Assembly (NCBI GenBank): GCA_963842155.1
Contig: CAWJFP010000008.1
Span: forward strand, 1-64,000
Reading direction: 5' to 3'
From: CAWJFP01 sp963842155
GTDB taxonomy: Bacteria; Pseudomonadota; Alphaproteobacteria; JACZXZ01
Length of the DNA stretch: 64,000 nt
The first letter of the stretch is position 1. Each line of letters starts with the position of its first letter. The position numbers and the translations under genes are program-made. Shown here piece by piece: positions 1 through 8,262 of this stretch. The notes under the pieces are model-generated. The model did not search any database. It saw nothing but the letters and a program-made list of their open reading frames with translations, and was not told the origin of the DNA.

Positions 1-2
1 AG

Positions 3-647
3 AACTGGACGCCCGACCAGATCCGCGAATATCAGGATTATTGGGACAGCTATTTCGAGGGCAACACCGCCTCGCGCCGCCATGCCAAGTTCGTGCCCGG
101 CGGCATCGCCAAGACCTTCATCCAGACCAAGGAGCCCGATCTCAAGAGCCCCTTCGACGAGTGGCTCGCGCGCGTTGTCTGCTTCGCCTTCTCGGTCTCC
201 CCGCAGCCTTTCGTCGAGCGCATGAACCGCGCCACGGCCGAGAGCGCGCATGACAGCGGGCTCGAGGAGGGGCTGGCCCCGCTCAAGCAATGGGTGAAGC
301 AGCTTGTCGACGGGGTGATCATCGACGAGCTGGGCGCGGCCGATCTCGAATTCGCCTGGGCGGACGAGCGCGCGGTCGATCCCATGGCGGCGGCGCAGAT
401 CGCGCAGATCTACGTGCAGGCGGGCATCAAGTCGGTGGACGAGGCGCGCGCCGAGATCGGGCTCGCGCCCATCGGAACGGAGCCGGCGGTCTATACCGGC
501 CAGGGGCCGGTGCCGATCGGCGACGCGGGCGCCGAGGCCCGGCTCGCAGGCCAGGCGCTGGAGAACCCCGAGACCGGCCGGCTGGAAGGCGAGGGGACCG
601 CGGGCCACGCGCTCGCGCCGTCGGGACAAGGCACAGAGCACGAATAA
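3..647 (+). CDS. Phage portal protein, C-terminal part (5' truncated by window)
   Basis: The frame is open from the first bases of the window and ends at 647, leaving about 214 residues of a longer protein. It sits just upstream of the head protease and capsid genes, where an HK97-type portal belongs. The visible part has a WDSYFEG stretch, a GGIAKTFIQTKEPD segment, then a helical core ending in a Pro/Gly/Glu-rich tail, as portal C-termini often do. Portals form the dodecameric ring through which DNA is packaged. The assignment rests on position and general character and not on a catalytic motif; a minor head protein is the alternative. Confidence 0.65.
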   Translation, partial: NWTPDQIREYQDYWDSYFEGNTASRRHAKFVPGGIAKTFIQTKEPDLKSPFDEWLARVVCFAFSVSPQPFVERMNRATAESAHDSGLEEGLAPLKQWVKQLVDGVIIDELGAADLEFAWADERAVDPMAAAQIAQIYVQAGIKSVDEARAEIGLAPIGTEPAVYTGQGPVPIGDAGAEARLAGQALENPETGRLEGEGTAGHALAPSGQGTEHE

Positions 648-740
648 GCCGCTTGAAAACCCCTTCCCGGACGATCCAGAATGCGAAGAGGAGTGGCAAC
701 ACGTAGAAGAATTCCGCGTCCTCCCTTGGCTGAGCTGGGG

Positions 741-1265
741 ATGAACATGGCAGTCATCACGGTCGACGAGCTTTTGCGCCGGTTGTATGACCGGAAAGCC
801 GATCCGCAGGAAAATCTTGCGCTCGCCAACGAATTCGTCAGGCAGAACCCGTCCGACGCGTCGGCCTATTACAGCCGCCACAATGCCTGGGAACATGTTG
901 GCCGTCGAGACAAGGCGCTCGCGGATCTGGACACCTCGCTTGGCCTTGAAGAGCATTTCGAGACGCGTTGCAGCCGTGGAGAGCTGCTCCGCCAACTCGG
1001 CCGATATCCCGAGGCGATCGCGGATTTCAACCGAGGCGAAGCCCTAGACCCTGAAGCCTTCCGCTCGGGATTCATGCATTTATCCCGTGCCGATTGCCAT
1101 GCGCGGCTCGGCAATAAGCAAGCGGCGATGGCCGATTGCGCGAAGTTGGCCGACGATCACTGGACGCCCAATCTATTCGGCGTGCCGGGCGGGACAAAGG
1201 CGGAGATAGCAGCCGAGCTGCGCGATATCGCCGATGCGGCCCAGAGGGAACGTAGCCAGGAGTAA
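741..1265 (+). CDS. TPR-repeat protein, phage cargo
   Basis: This gene encodes about 174 residues of tetratricopeptide-like helical repeats, for example segments around NPSDASAYYSRHNAWEHVGR and GELLRQLGRYPEAIADFNRGE. It lies directly after the portal gene, where no structural gene is expected. The start at 741 is chosen because GGGG precedes it and the repeat region begins just after; an ATG at 747 is equally possible. The C-terminal segment DDHWTPNLFGVPGG also occurs in a decayed tandem copy immediately downstream. Its function is unknown; in this toxin-rich setting an immunity or adaptor role is possible but is only inference. Confidence 0.7.
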   Translation: MNMAVITVDELLRRLYDRKADPQENLALANEFVRQNPSDASAYYSRHNAWEHVGRRDKALADLDTSLGLEEHFETRCSRGELLRQLGRYPEAIADFNRGEALDPEAFRSGFMHLSRADCHARLGNKQAAMADCAKLADDHWTPNLFGVPGGTKAEIAAELRDIADAAQRERSQE

Positions 1266-1344
1266 TTCGAAGCGGCCGTCGCGATGCGGTGGCTCACGAC
1301 GATCAGTCGCTTGGAGATGTGCTCGTCGTCGGATAGGCACTCAG

Positions 1345-1856
1345 ATGCGGGAAATCACCTCGGACAACCTCAACGAGCAGTTCGGTCTGACGCGAACGGA
1401 CCCCAAGCGCTATCTCGCCTTGTGCAACGAATTCATTCGCCAGCATCCCTCCGATCCGGAGGGATACCACCGCAGGCACGACGCGTGGTGCTGTCTCGGC
1501 CGCGACGACTGGCGCTCGAAGACCTCAACAGATCGCTTGCCCTCGAGGAGTATCCCCTGACGTTTTATGCGCGCGGGAGATTGCTCGGCCAGCTTGGCCG
1601 CTATCGCGAGGCGATCGAGGATTTCGATCGGATCGAGGCGTTCGGCCGGCAGGATTTCATTGACTGCAGGGCACCCCTGTTCCGGCGTATTGTCACGCGC
1701 GTCTCGGCAACGAGGAAGCGGCGCTTGCCGATTGCGCGTTGTTGCCCGACGATCACTGGACGCCCAATCTGTTCGGCGCGCCGGGGGGCACGAAAGCGGA
1801 GATCGGCGGAGAAACTCCGACAGATCGCCGCTTCCGTCCGCGAACAAGGCGGCTAG
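1345..1856 (+). pseudogene. Decayed tandem copy of the upstream TPR gene
   Basis: Starting at an ATG at 1345, the sequence tracks the upstream TPR protein but only by jumping frames. The first part (NEFIRQHPSDPEGYHRRHDAW) is in one frame. The middle (LNRSLALEEYPLTFYARG and GQLGRYREAIEDFDRIEAF) is in a second. CHARLGNEEAALADCALLPDD followed by HWTPNLFGAPGGTKAEI is in a third, and the last residues return to the second. At least three indels are therefore needed over about 510 bases. This is a duplicated and degenerating paralogue; the intact copy next to it argues against sequencing error as the whole explanation. Confidence 0.75.
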
Positions 1857-2025
1857 GCGTCATTCGATTAGGTTGAAGCACTCACCCCCGCGCCCCGCTC
1901 CGGGCATCCGGTTCGAGTAGGCAGGAGGGAGAGCTCCAACGACAGCGGGCTCGCGCACCAGCCGCGCTAAGTCCGCTTTGGCGCTGAAAGCTGCGCCGAC
2001 GGTCGCCGAACCAAGGATGTCAAAG

Positions 2026-3264
2026 ATGCGAAACGTGACCGGTGACGGCGTCGTCGATCCGACGCTGCCGGGATCGCTGCTCGCCAAGATGGACGAGGCC
2101 GAGCGCATGCTCCTGGCGGCGTGCACGCCATCGGCGCTCCGGGTCGCGCTCGAGGCCGCCGACGAAGCGCTCCGCGCCGCGGCCGGTTACCGCGCGACCG
2201 AGCGTATCAAAGCCTTGCTCGCGATGCCGCGTCGAGGCTTTCCGCTGCTCGAGGTCGCGGAGGGGGCGCATGCCGACGCGACCCGCTCCGCCGCGGCCGT
2301 CGCCAAATCCGGCGGCTACGATCCCGGCGAGCCGCGCGTCCCCGCCGGCCAGCCCGGCGGCGGACAATGGACAACGGGAGGCGACGGAGAAGGCGCCTCG
2401 GCCGGCTCCAACGATCCGAGCGGCGATGGCGATCAAGGAAGCGACAAGAGCGGCGCGAGCGACGTCGATGCTGGCGCCGTGACGCAATCCGCCGGCATGC
2501 CGACCTCGGCCGCGAGCGACCCTCCCGTCGCGGCAGCCCCCGATCCGCCGCTCGACCCGCGCGCCCTTGCGGCCGGAGTGTCGCCCACGCCGCCCGATAT
2601 CAAGCGCCAGGTCAATCCGCAAGATGACTGGACGGCGTTCAACAACGCGGTGGCTAACCTGCCCGGCATAACGCCGAACGAGCAATTCGCCTATTCGGAG
2701 ATATTCGCTGCCGAAGGCGGGCTGCGTACGGATCAGAGTTCCGATGCTTCGAGCGGCATCACGCCCGCAACTTTGCTGAATGCACAGGCCGCCTTGAGCG
2801 GCCAAAATCCGCCGGCCATCCTGCAAGGCTTGGACATCGCGAATGTCGCGCAGCCGCAAGACCTCACCCCTGAGCAACGCGCGGCAATCTACGCATGGTA
2901 TATCAACCGCGCGATGAGCGCGGTCGGCGCCTCGGCGCTTGGCGCGCTCGATGATCCCTACACCGCCGCTGCGGTGGCCGACACGTTGTTCCGCAATGGA
3001 TCGGACGGGGGTAGCCGTCTCATCCAGCAGGCGATCGACAAGGTCATCGCGGAAATACCGTCCGACCAGCGCGCGGCGCTCGGCATTAGCGGCCCGATCG
3101 CGAAAGACGGCGTCTTTGGATCGGAGACGTTCGCAGCGCTGGAGGCACTCGCCGATGCCGGTTACGGGACCCAGTTCCGAGATGCCCTGGCGAACGGGCG
3201 GGAGATAGTTCTTAAGGGCGAGGAGCCATGGCGGACCGACTATTTCCGCTACCGCGGGCATTAG
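2026..3264 (+). CDS. Linker-bearing phage effector with muramidase-like C-terminus
   Basis: The protein is about 412 residues from the ATG at 2026, which has AAGGA eight bases upstream; an ATG at 2017 is in frame. An alanine-rich helical N-terminal region ends in the motif YDPGEPRVPAGQPGGGQWT. A low-complexity Asp/Ser/Pro linker follows. The C-terminal half resembles GH108-type N-acetylmuramidases: a Glu-Gly-Gly (SEIFAAEGG) where the family carries its catalytic Glu, a helical DTLFRNG segment, and a DGVFGSETFAAL stretch like the terminal peptidoglycan-binding part. The same linker occurs in the toxin-like gene at 9060. The family call for the C-terminus is tentative because spacing differs from ordinary endolysins such as the one at 24443. 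A virion-carried lysin or a polymorphic effector are the two readings. Confidence 0.55.
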   Translation: MRNVTGDGVVDPTLPGSLLAKMDEAERMLLAACTPSALRVALEAADEALRAAAGYRATERIKALLAMPRRGFPLLEVAEGAHADATRSAAAVAKSGGYDPGEPRVPAGQPGGGQWTTGGDGEGASAGSNDPSGDGDQGSDKSGASDVDAGAVTQSAGMPTSAASDPPVAAAPDPPLDPRALAAGVSPTPPDIKRQVNPQDDWTAFNNAVANLPGITPNEQFAYSEIFAAEGGLRTDQSSDASSGITPATLLNAQAALSGQNPPAILQGLDIANVAQPQDLTPEQRAAIYAWYINRAMSAVGASALGALDDPYTAAAVADTLFRNGSDGGSRLIQQAIDKVIAEIPSDQRAALGISGPIAKDGVFGSETFAALEALADAGYGTQFRDALANGREIVLKGEEPWRTDYFRYRGH

Positions 3265-3274
3265 GCGTTTCGTT

Positions 3275-3863
3275 TCAAAATCCGTCGCGCGCCATGCCCC
3301 AATCGACCACCCGCCAATGATCGCCCTGCCTCCGCACGACGTAGATGATCGGCGGCAGATGGCCTATCTCGCAGCTTGCACGGAAATTCTCGTCGATATA
3401 CTTCCAGCATTCGACGGCGATAATACCGATCTTGAGATCGCCGATCTTCCAAGCCCAGGGCGCATATTCGGGGTCGTTGGCAAATTTGGGATCGGTGTCG
3501 ATGATTCGCAGATCCTTCTGGGTGAGCCGCTTCGCCAAGACGACCCGGTATCGTTCGTACATGGCGGGATGATTTCCTGCCTTTCACCACCCCTGGCCGC
3601 TGGTCGCGGCCCATGCCTATGCGGCACAGCTCGTCATCAGTGCGAACATAGCAGGCGCGGATGTTCTCGACCGCACAAAGCGGCGTGCTGGTGTCGCCCA
3701 CGCATTTGCTGGTGCTGGTCGCCGAGTCTTGCATCATCAGGCGCCAGTGACCGGGCGGATCGATGGGCGGCAGGTCGGGGTCCGCGGCCAAGGCCGGCAG
3801 CGCGACGGTGCCGAGCAGGATCGTGGCAGCGAACACGGATGGCAGGGTCCTGAAATGCAACAT
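3275..3863 (-). pseudogene. Frameshifted secreted protein of unknown function, reverse-strand cargo
   Basis: Translation from the ATG at 3863 gives a clean signal peptide (MLHFRTLPSVFAATILLG, cleavage near PALAA) and a mature part with four cysteines. The frame then derails near 3575-3595. The continuation lies in another frame (NHPAMYERYRVVLAKRL through VVRRQGDHWRVVDWGMARDG) and ends at 3275. Joining the two gives a periplasmic protein of roughly 195 residues. I recognise no family. It is the only reverse-strand gene in the phage block and is tail-to-tail with the muramidase-like gene, 10 bases apart. Given its export, protection of the envelope against that neighbour is conceivable but unsupported. 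Confidence 0.55.
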
Positions 3864-4013
3864 TGGCGTCGCTCGAATTCGTTGAACTCTATTGACAATA
3901 TTACAACCGAAAACGCGGGCAGCCAAGCACCGGCTTGGGGGAGGCGCGCCCGCGCCGCCCTGAAAGCGCTTCCGCCCGCCCCCGTCCGCACTACATTCAT
4001 CGAAAGGAGTCGA

Positions 4014-5429
4014 ATGATGGCGCTCGAGCTGTTTCTCCCCATCACCAAGGTCGACGAGCAGAAGCGGCTCGTCCACGGCACCGTCGCCGAGGAGGTGGCG
4101 GACAAGGCCGACAAGATCTTCGACTATGCGAGCTCCAAGCCCTTCTTCGAGAGCTGGTCGGGCGACATCGCGGCGGCGAGCGAGGGCCGCTCGGTCGGCA
4201 ATCTGCGCGCCATGCACGGCCAGGTCGCCGCGGGCAAGCTCACCCGCCTCGCCTTCGACGATGCCGGCCGGCGCATCGAGGCGATCGCCAAGGTGGTGGA
4301 CGACGGCGAATGGCGCAAGGTGCTGGAGGGCGTCTATACCGGCTTCTCGATCGGCGGCCATTATGCACGGCGCTGGCAGGACCCGGCCGACCCCGCGCGC
4401 ACGCGCTATACGGCAAGGCCGGTCGAAGTCAGCCTGGTCGACAATCCCTGCATCCCGACCGCGACCTTCTCGCTCATCCGCGCCGACGGCTCGACCGAGC
4501 TGCGCAAGTTCAAGCCCGCGTCGGCCCCGCTGCGCCAGGTCTGGCTCGCGCCCGACGGCGCCGCCTTCGAGAAGAAGGCCGATGCCGAGCGCCATATGGC
4601 GTCGCGCGGTGCTGCGGCCGCCGACCATCACCCGGGCGCCGAGGCGCGGGGCGATTACGGCAGCGAGGCCGAGGCCGGCTATGCCGATCCCGGCTATCAG
4701 CCCGACCGCAAGCCGCGCTACCCGCTCAAGGAGAACGGCGCCTGGAGCGAGGAGCGCATCCGCGCCGCCTGGGCCTATATCCATCAGCGCGATAACCAGC
4801 GGCCCTATGACGCGGAGGATCTCAAGCGCATCAAGGCGCGCATCATCATGGCCTGGAAGGAGCATATCGACCCCGAGGGCTTCCCCAGCCTCGAGGATGG
4901 CGACGACGACCGCACCGCGGGCGGCAAGGCTGCCGGCGGCGCGCTCGCCAAGATAGGCGCGCGCCATTCCAAGGCCGATCTCGCGCGGGTCAACGCGATC
5001 CACCGCCTCGCCGTCGCGCTCGGCGCCGATTGCGCCGGCGCCCCTGCGGAAGCCGGCGAGGATGACGGCGCAGCACCAGGCGAAAGCGAGGAGGGCGAGG
5101 CGATCGACGCGAAGGCGGCGCGCGGCAGGTTGGTCAAGCTCGCCGGCGAGCGTGACGCGGCGCGCGCGCAGCTCGCGGCGCTCGAGACGCGCCTCGCGAA
5201 GCTGGATGACGAGCTCGCCGAACTGGCCGCGTTGCGCAAGACCGTCGAGGCTCTGCAGAACGAGCCCGCCGCGCCCAAAGCCGGGCTCTTCGTGGTCGAC
5301 AAATCGGCCGACGGCGTGCAGCCGCTCGGCGGCGGCAACGCCCAGGCGCAGGAGCCGCCGACGGCGGAGCAGGCGATCAAGGCGGCGCTCGCGCGGCCCA
5401 TGCGGATGTATGCGCGCTTCGGCGGGTGA
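4014..5429 (+). CDS. XkdF-type head maturation protease fused to scaffold
   Basis: This 471-residue protein starts at 4014 behind an AAAGGAG ribosome site. The first 170 residues look like XkdF/HK97-type prohead serine proteases, with NLRAMHGQ, the YTGFSIGGHY segment, and VEVSLVDNPCIP. The middle has a KPRYPLKENGAWSEERIRAA region like the head-protein modules that handle ChaB-like sequences. The last 150 residues are an Ala/Glu-rich coiled coil (DAARAQLAALETRLAKLDDELAEL), as expected of a scaffold. It lies two genes before the major capsid. The product should guide and then cleave procapsid proteins. Confidence 0.75.
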   Translation: MMALELFLPITKVDEQKRLVHGTVAEEVADKADKIFDYASSKPFFESWSGDIAAASEGRSVGNLRAMHGQVAAGKLTRLAFDDAGRRIEAIAKVVDDGEWRKVLEGVYTGFSIGGHYARRWQDPADPARTRYTARPVEVSLVDNPCIPTATFSLIRADGSTELRKFKPASAPLRQVWLAPDGAAFEKKADAERHMASRGAAAADHHPGAEARGDYGSEAEAGYADPGYQPDRKPRYPLKENGAWSEERIRAAWAYIHQRDNQRPYDAEDLKRIKARIIMAWKEHIDPEGFPSLEDGDDDRTAGGKAAGGALAKIGARHSKADLARVNAIHRLAVALGADCAGAPAEAGEDDGAAPGESEEGEAIDAKAARGRLVKLAGERDAARAQLAALETRLAKLDDELAELAALRKTVEALQNEPAAPKAGLFVVDKSADGVQPLGGGNAQAQEPPTAEQAIKAALARPMRMYARFGG

Positions 5430-5540
5430 GGGCGGCGGCTGATGGAATGGGCTTTCCTCCGTTTTCATATTCGCATAGAATTGCAACCATCGAATGCGGT
5501 TTAAGGTGTAGGTGAAGCACGAGCTTCCGGAGAGGTCTCC

Positions 5541-5909
5541 ATGGCCGATGAGCAGGAAGACGCCTCCATCGTCTTACACGAAGCGCTGAGGGGCGGGCTC
5601 GTCACCACGCCCGAGCTCGCCGTGAAGCTCGCGGAGCTGCTTCTCGTCAGTGCCTATGACGAGCAGAGGCTCGAGCAACAAAAGCCGCTCATAGCGACGG
5701 ACCAGGGCGATCGCTGGCTGATCGAGGGCAGCTACAACAAGGACGGCAAAATCGAAGGCATCGGACCGGCGAAAATTATCATGCTGAAGCGAAACGCCCA
5801 GGTTCTGTATCTCGCCATCCCACGTGTCATGCATCTCTCGCCGGAGATGAAGGAATATGTCAAGCAGGCGCAGGAGCGGAACCGCAAAATGCGCGAGGGG
5901 GAGCCATAA
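5541..5909 (+). CDS. NTF2-fold immunity-like protein
   Basis: The gene encodes 122 residues and starts after a GGAGAGG ribosome site. The layout, with PELAVKLAELLLVSAYDEQ, then KPLIATDQGDRWLIEGSY, then an IMLKRNAQVLYLAI strand pair, is that of small NTF2-fold immunity proteins of polymorphic toxin systems: helix with Tyr, a Pro, a Trp-x-(V/I)-x-G strand, then a final strand hairpin. It sits between the head protease and the capsid with no structural role evident. No toxin gene is attached directly; the nearest toxin-like gene is at 9060. The family assignment is by pattern only. Confidence 0.5.
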   Translation: MADEQEDASIVLHEALRGGLVTTPELAVKLAELLLVSAYDEQRLEQQKPLIATDQGDRWLIEGSYNKDGKIEGIGPAKIIMLKRNAQVLYLAIPRVMHLSPEMKEYVKQAQERNRKMREGEP

Positions 5910-6044
5910 CGCGCGACCGGCTTCTACAACCGGATTTTTGGGAAGCCCAAGCCGGGAGACGCCTCGTATAGAATCGACCAACGCGCAGTGAACAACATTA
6001 CCCAAGGTTGGAACGATGCGCAAAACAGAGCGTGGGATCGGTGA
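5910..6044 (+). other. Protein-like remnant following the immunity-like gene in the same frame
   Basis: Directly after the stop at 5907-5909 the same frame stays open for 44 codons to a TGA at 6042. The product has a credible composition, with segments such as GFYNRIFGKPKPGDASYRI and NNITQGWNDAQNRAWDR. It has no start codon of its own with a ribosome site. It may be the tail of a lost effector or an alternative C-terminus of the upstream gene. From 6045 to 6274 I see no gene, only pyrimidine-rich repeats of the form TCCGTCCTCCG. Confidence 0.3.
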
Positions 6045-6274
6045 CGGCGAGAACTAAGCCCGCGGCGGCGCGGCAACTCGAACCATGAGTGCGACTGAGA
6101 AACTGAGTTACCGTCTCTCGACCGCCTATCTTCCGTTTTTGCCCTCCGTCCTCCGACATCCGTCCTCCGTCTTCCCGGCATCCGAGCCCGCGCCGGGGCC
6201 AGCGACCCGCCCTTGGGCAAGGCGATCCGCCCGCGCCGCGACGGCGCCGGCACTCCCATCGAAGGAGCCCGTCC

Positions 6275-7768
6275 ATGGAACCGAACCTCGTCCAAAGCAC
6301 GCTCGCCGCGTTCAAGGAGGCGCAGCGCAAGCCGCTCAACGATCCGCTGCTGAAGTCGACCTTCTCGGAATCGAGCGTCGCCACCTCCGGCATCACCTGG
6401 TACGACCTCGAGCCGGGCGCCAGGCTGCTCTATCCCGTGCTCACGCCCCTGCGCAATTCGATTCCGCGCGTCTCGGGCCGCGGCGGCATCCAGGCCAACT
6501 GGCGCGCCATCACCGCCATCAACAGCGGCAACGTCAGCGCCGGCGTCTCCGGCGGCAACCGCGGCGCCGTGATCGCGGTGCAGACCAAGGACTACATCGC
6601 CGCCTACCGCGGCATCGGGCTCGAGGCCAATGTCGATTTCGAGGCCGAGTACGCGGCCGAGGGGCTCGACGACGCGCGCGCCCTCGCCGCACGCGGGCTG
6701 CTCGAATCCGTGATGCTGCAGGAGGAGGCGATCATCCTCGGCGGCAATAATTCGCTCGCGCTCTCGACCACGCCCACGCCGTCGCTCACGGCCTCCACCT
6801 CGGGCGGCTCGCTCGCCAGCCAGACGCTCTCGGTCATCTGCGTTGCGCTCAGCTTCGACGGCTACCGCAACGGCTCGATCGCGGGCGGCGTGCAGGGGGC
6901 GATCAGCCGCACCAACGCCGATGGCTCGACCGACAATTTCGGCGGCGGCGCCGCCAAGCCGAGCGCCAACGCCACTGTCTCCGTCACCGGCCCCACCGGC
7001 TCGGTCTCCGCCACCGTCGCGGTGGTGCGCGGCGCCATGGGCTATGCCTGGTTCTGGGGCGCGGCCGGCTCCGAGACGATCGGCGCCATCACCACCATCA
7101 ACTCGGTCGTGATCGGCGCCGGCGCCACCGGCGCGCAGACCGCGGCGTCGCTCGGCGCGAGCGACAATTCGACCAACGCGCTGCTCTATGACGGGCTCTT
7201 GACCCAGGCGAGCAACGGCGCGCTCGGCGGCTATTACGTGGCGCAGGCCACCGGCACGGCCGGCAGCGGCACGCCGCTCACCGCCGACACCGAGGGCGGC
7301 ATCGTCGAGTTCGACACCGCGCTGCGCTATTTCTGGGACAATCTGCGCCTCTCGCCCACGGAGATCTACGTCTCGTCGCAGGAGATGCTCAACATCCACA
7401 AGAAGATCCTGCAGGGCGGCACCGACACCGCGGCGCGCTTCGTGGTCAGCATGGACCAGGGGGCGGTAATCGGCGGCATGATGGTGCGCTCCTACCTCAA
7501 CAAGTTCGCCCTCAACGGCGCGGTCGAGATTCCCATCCGGCTGCATCCCAACATGCCGCCCGGCACGGTGCTGTTCCACACCGCGCGGCTGCCCTATCCG
7601 CTCTCCAACGTCACCAACGTGGTGCAGATCCGCACGCGGCGCGACTATTACCAGATCGAATGGCCGCTCCGCTCGCGGCGCTACGAGTACGGCGTCTATG
7701 CCGACGAGGTGCTGCAGCATTATTTCCCGCCGGCCACGGGCGTGCTGACCAATATCGCCAACGGCTGA
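6275..7768 (+). CDS. Phage major capsid protein
   Basis: The 497-residue product follows an AAGGAG site. It starts with a helical N-arm, then a glycine-rich central region (ISRTNADGSTDNFGGGAAK, then Ala/Thr/Val-rich strands to about residue 290). The C-terminal half (FDTALRYFWDNLRLSPTEIYVSSQE, then a final strand region ending VQIRTRRDYYQIEWPLRSRRYEYG) reads like an HK97-fold shell protein. Position after the protease/scaffold and before the connector fits. The Gly/Thr/Val-rich central stretch resembles surface insertion domains seen in large capsid proteins. Confidence 0.85.
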   Translation: MEPNLVQSTLAAFKEAQRKPLNDPLLKSTFSESSVATSGITWYDLEPGARLLYPVLTPLRNSIPRVSGRGGIQANWRAITAINSGNVSAGVSGGNRGAVIAVQTKDYIAAYRGIGLEANVDFEAEYAAEGLDDARALAARGLLESVMLQEEAIILGGNNSLALSTTPTPSLTASTSGGSLASQTLSVICVALSFDGYRNGSIAGGVQGAISRTNADGSTDNFGGGAAKPSANATVSVTGPTGSVSATVAVVRGAMGYAWFWGAAGSETIGAITTINSVVIGAGATGAQTAASLGASDNSTNALLYDGLLTQASNGALGGYYVAQATGTAGSGTPLTADTEGGIVEFDTALRYFWDNLRLSPTEIYVSSQEMLNIHKKILQGGTDTAARFVVSMDQGAVIGGMMVRSYLNKFALNGAVEIPIRLHPNMPPGTVLFHTARLPYPLSNVTNVVQIRTRRDYYQIEWPLRSRRYEYGVYADEVLQHYFPPATGVLTNIANG

Positions 7769-7808
7769 GGGGCAGGCGGCTAAGCGCACGCCGTCGGCGG
7801 TATCGCAA

Positions 7809-7908
7809 ACCTCCCTCACCCTTCCCTCTCCCCCCGATCGGGGGAGAGGTGCCTAGGGTTGGCGAGGCATGAGCCGAGCCTTACCCGAAGCTGGGTGAGG
7901 GGGCATGC
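7809..7908. repeat. Dispersed palindromic element, copy 1
   Basis: This roughly 100-base segment begins with CCCTCACCCTTCCCTCTCC, contains a CCCCCGATCGGGGG palindrome and the phrase AGGGTTGGCGAGGC, and ends in GGGTGAGGGGG. Its ends are inverted copies of each other. A second copy lies at 32304-32431 in host DNA, with an extra block of about 27 bases inside. The copy here sits between the capsid gene and the next phage gene. Confidence 0.65.
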
Positions 7909-7959
7909 TTTCAGCCCGAACGCCTCCACTTCTCCCGCGCAACCGAAGGAATCCTTGCC

Positions 7960-8259
7960 ATGCTGTTGAAAGCGCCGGCCGGCGTCACGGCCGTCACATT
8001 GGGCGGCGTCGAGATCGCGGTCGAGGACGGCCTCGTCGAGGTGCCGGAGGAAGCGGCGGCCACGCTTTACGCCCATGGCTTCGTGCGCGCGGAAAGCGAT
8101 GCCGGCCAGGGGCGGCGCGCGGCGATCCCCGATCCCTCGCGCATGACGCGCCAGGAGATGATCGCCTGGCTCAAGTCGCGCGGCGTCGCCGTCAAGCGCC
8201 CGATCGCCACGCCCGCCCTCCGCGCACTCATGCGCGAGCGCGCCGCCAAGGGAGAGTGA
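7960..8259 (+). CDS. Small phage head-region protein
   Basis: The gene encodes 99 residues and starts after AAGGAATCC. The N-terminal half is strand-rich (TAVTLGGVEIAVEDGLVEVP), and the C-terminal half (TRQEMIAWLKSRGVAVKRP and ATPALRALMRERA) resembles a short helix-extended-loop-helix of the SAP/LEM-like kind. Similar small proteins often lie between capsid and connector genes. Only three bases separate it from the connector gene. The exact function is unknown. Confidence 0.6.
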   Translation: MLLKAPAGVTAVTLGGVEIAVEDGLVEVPEEAAATLYAHGFVRAESDAGQGRRAAIPDPSRMTRQEMIAWLKSRGVAVKRPIATPALRALMRERAAKGE

Positions 8260-8262
8260 GCG

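Noticed and set aside
2121..2627. Alternative Arg-rich frame inside the linker-bearing gene
   Set aside because: The linker and muramidase-like segments are coherent in the chosen frame; the alternative is typical high-GC shadow.
3261..5486. Minus-strand open frame of about 740 codons opposite the protease/scaffold gene
   Set aside because: Only its last part (below 3863) is real, as the N-terminus of the frameshifted secreted protein; the rest is antisense to a well-supported phage gene.
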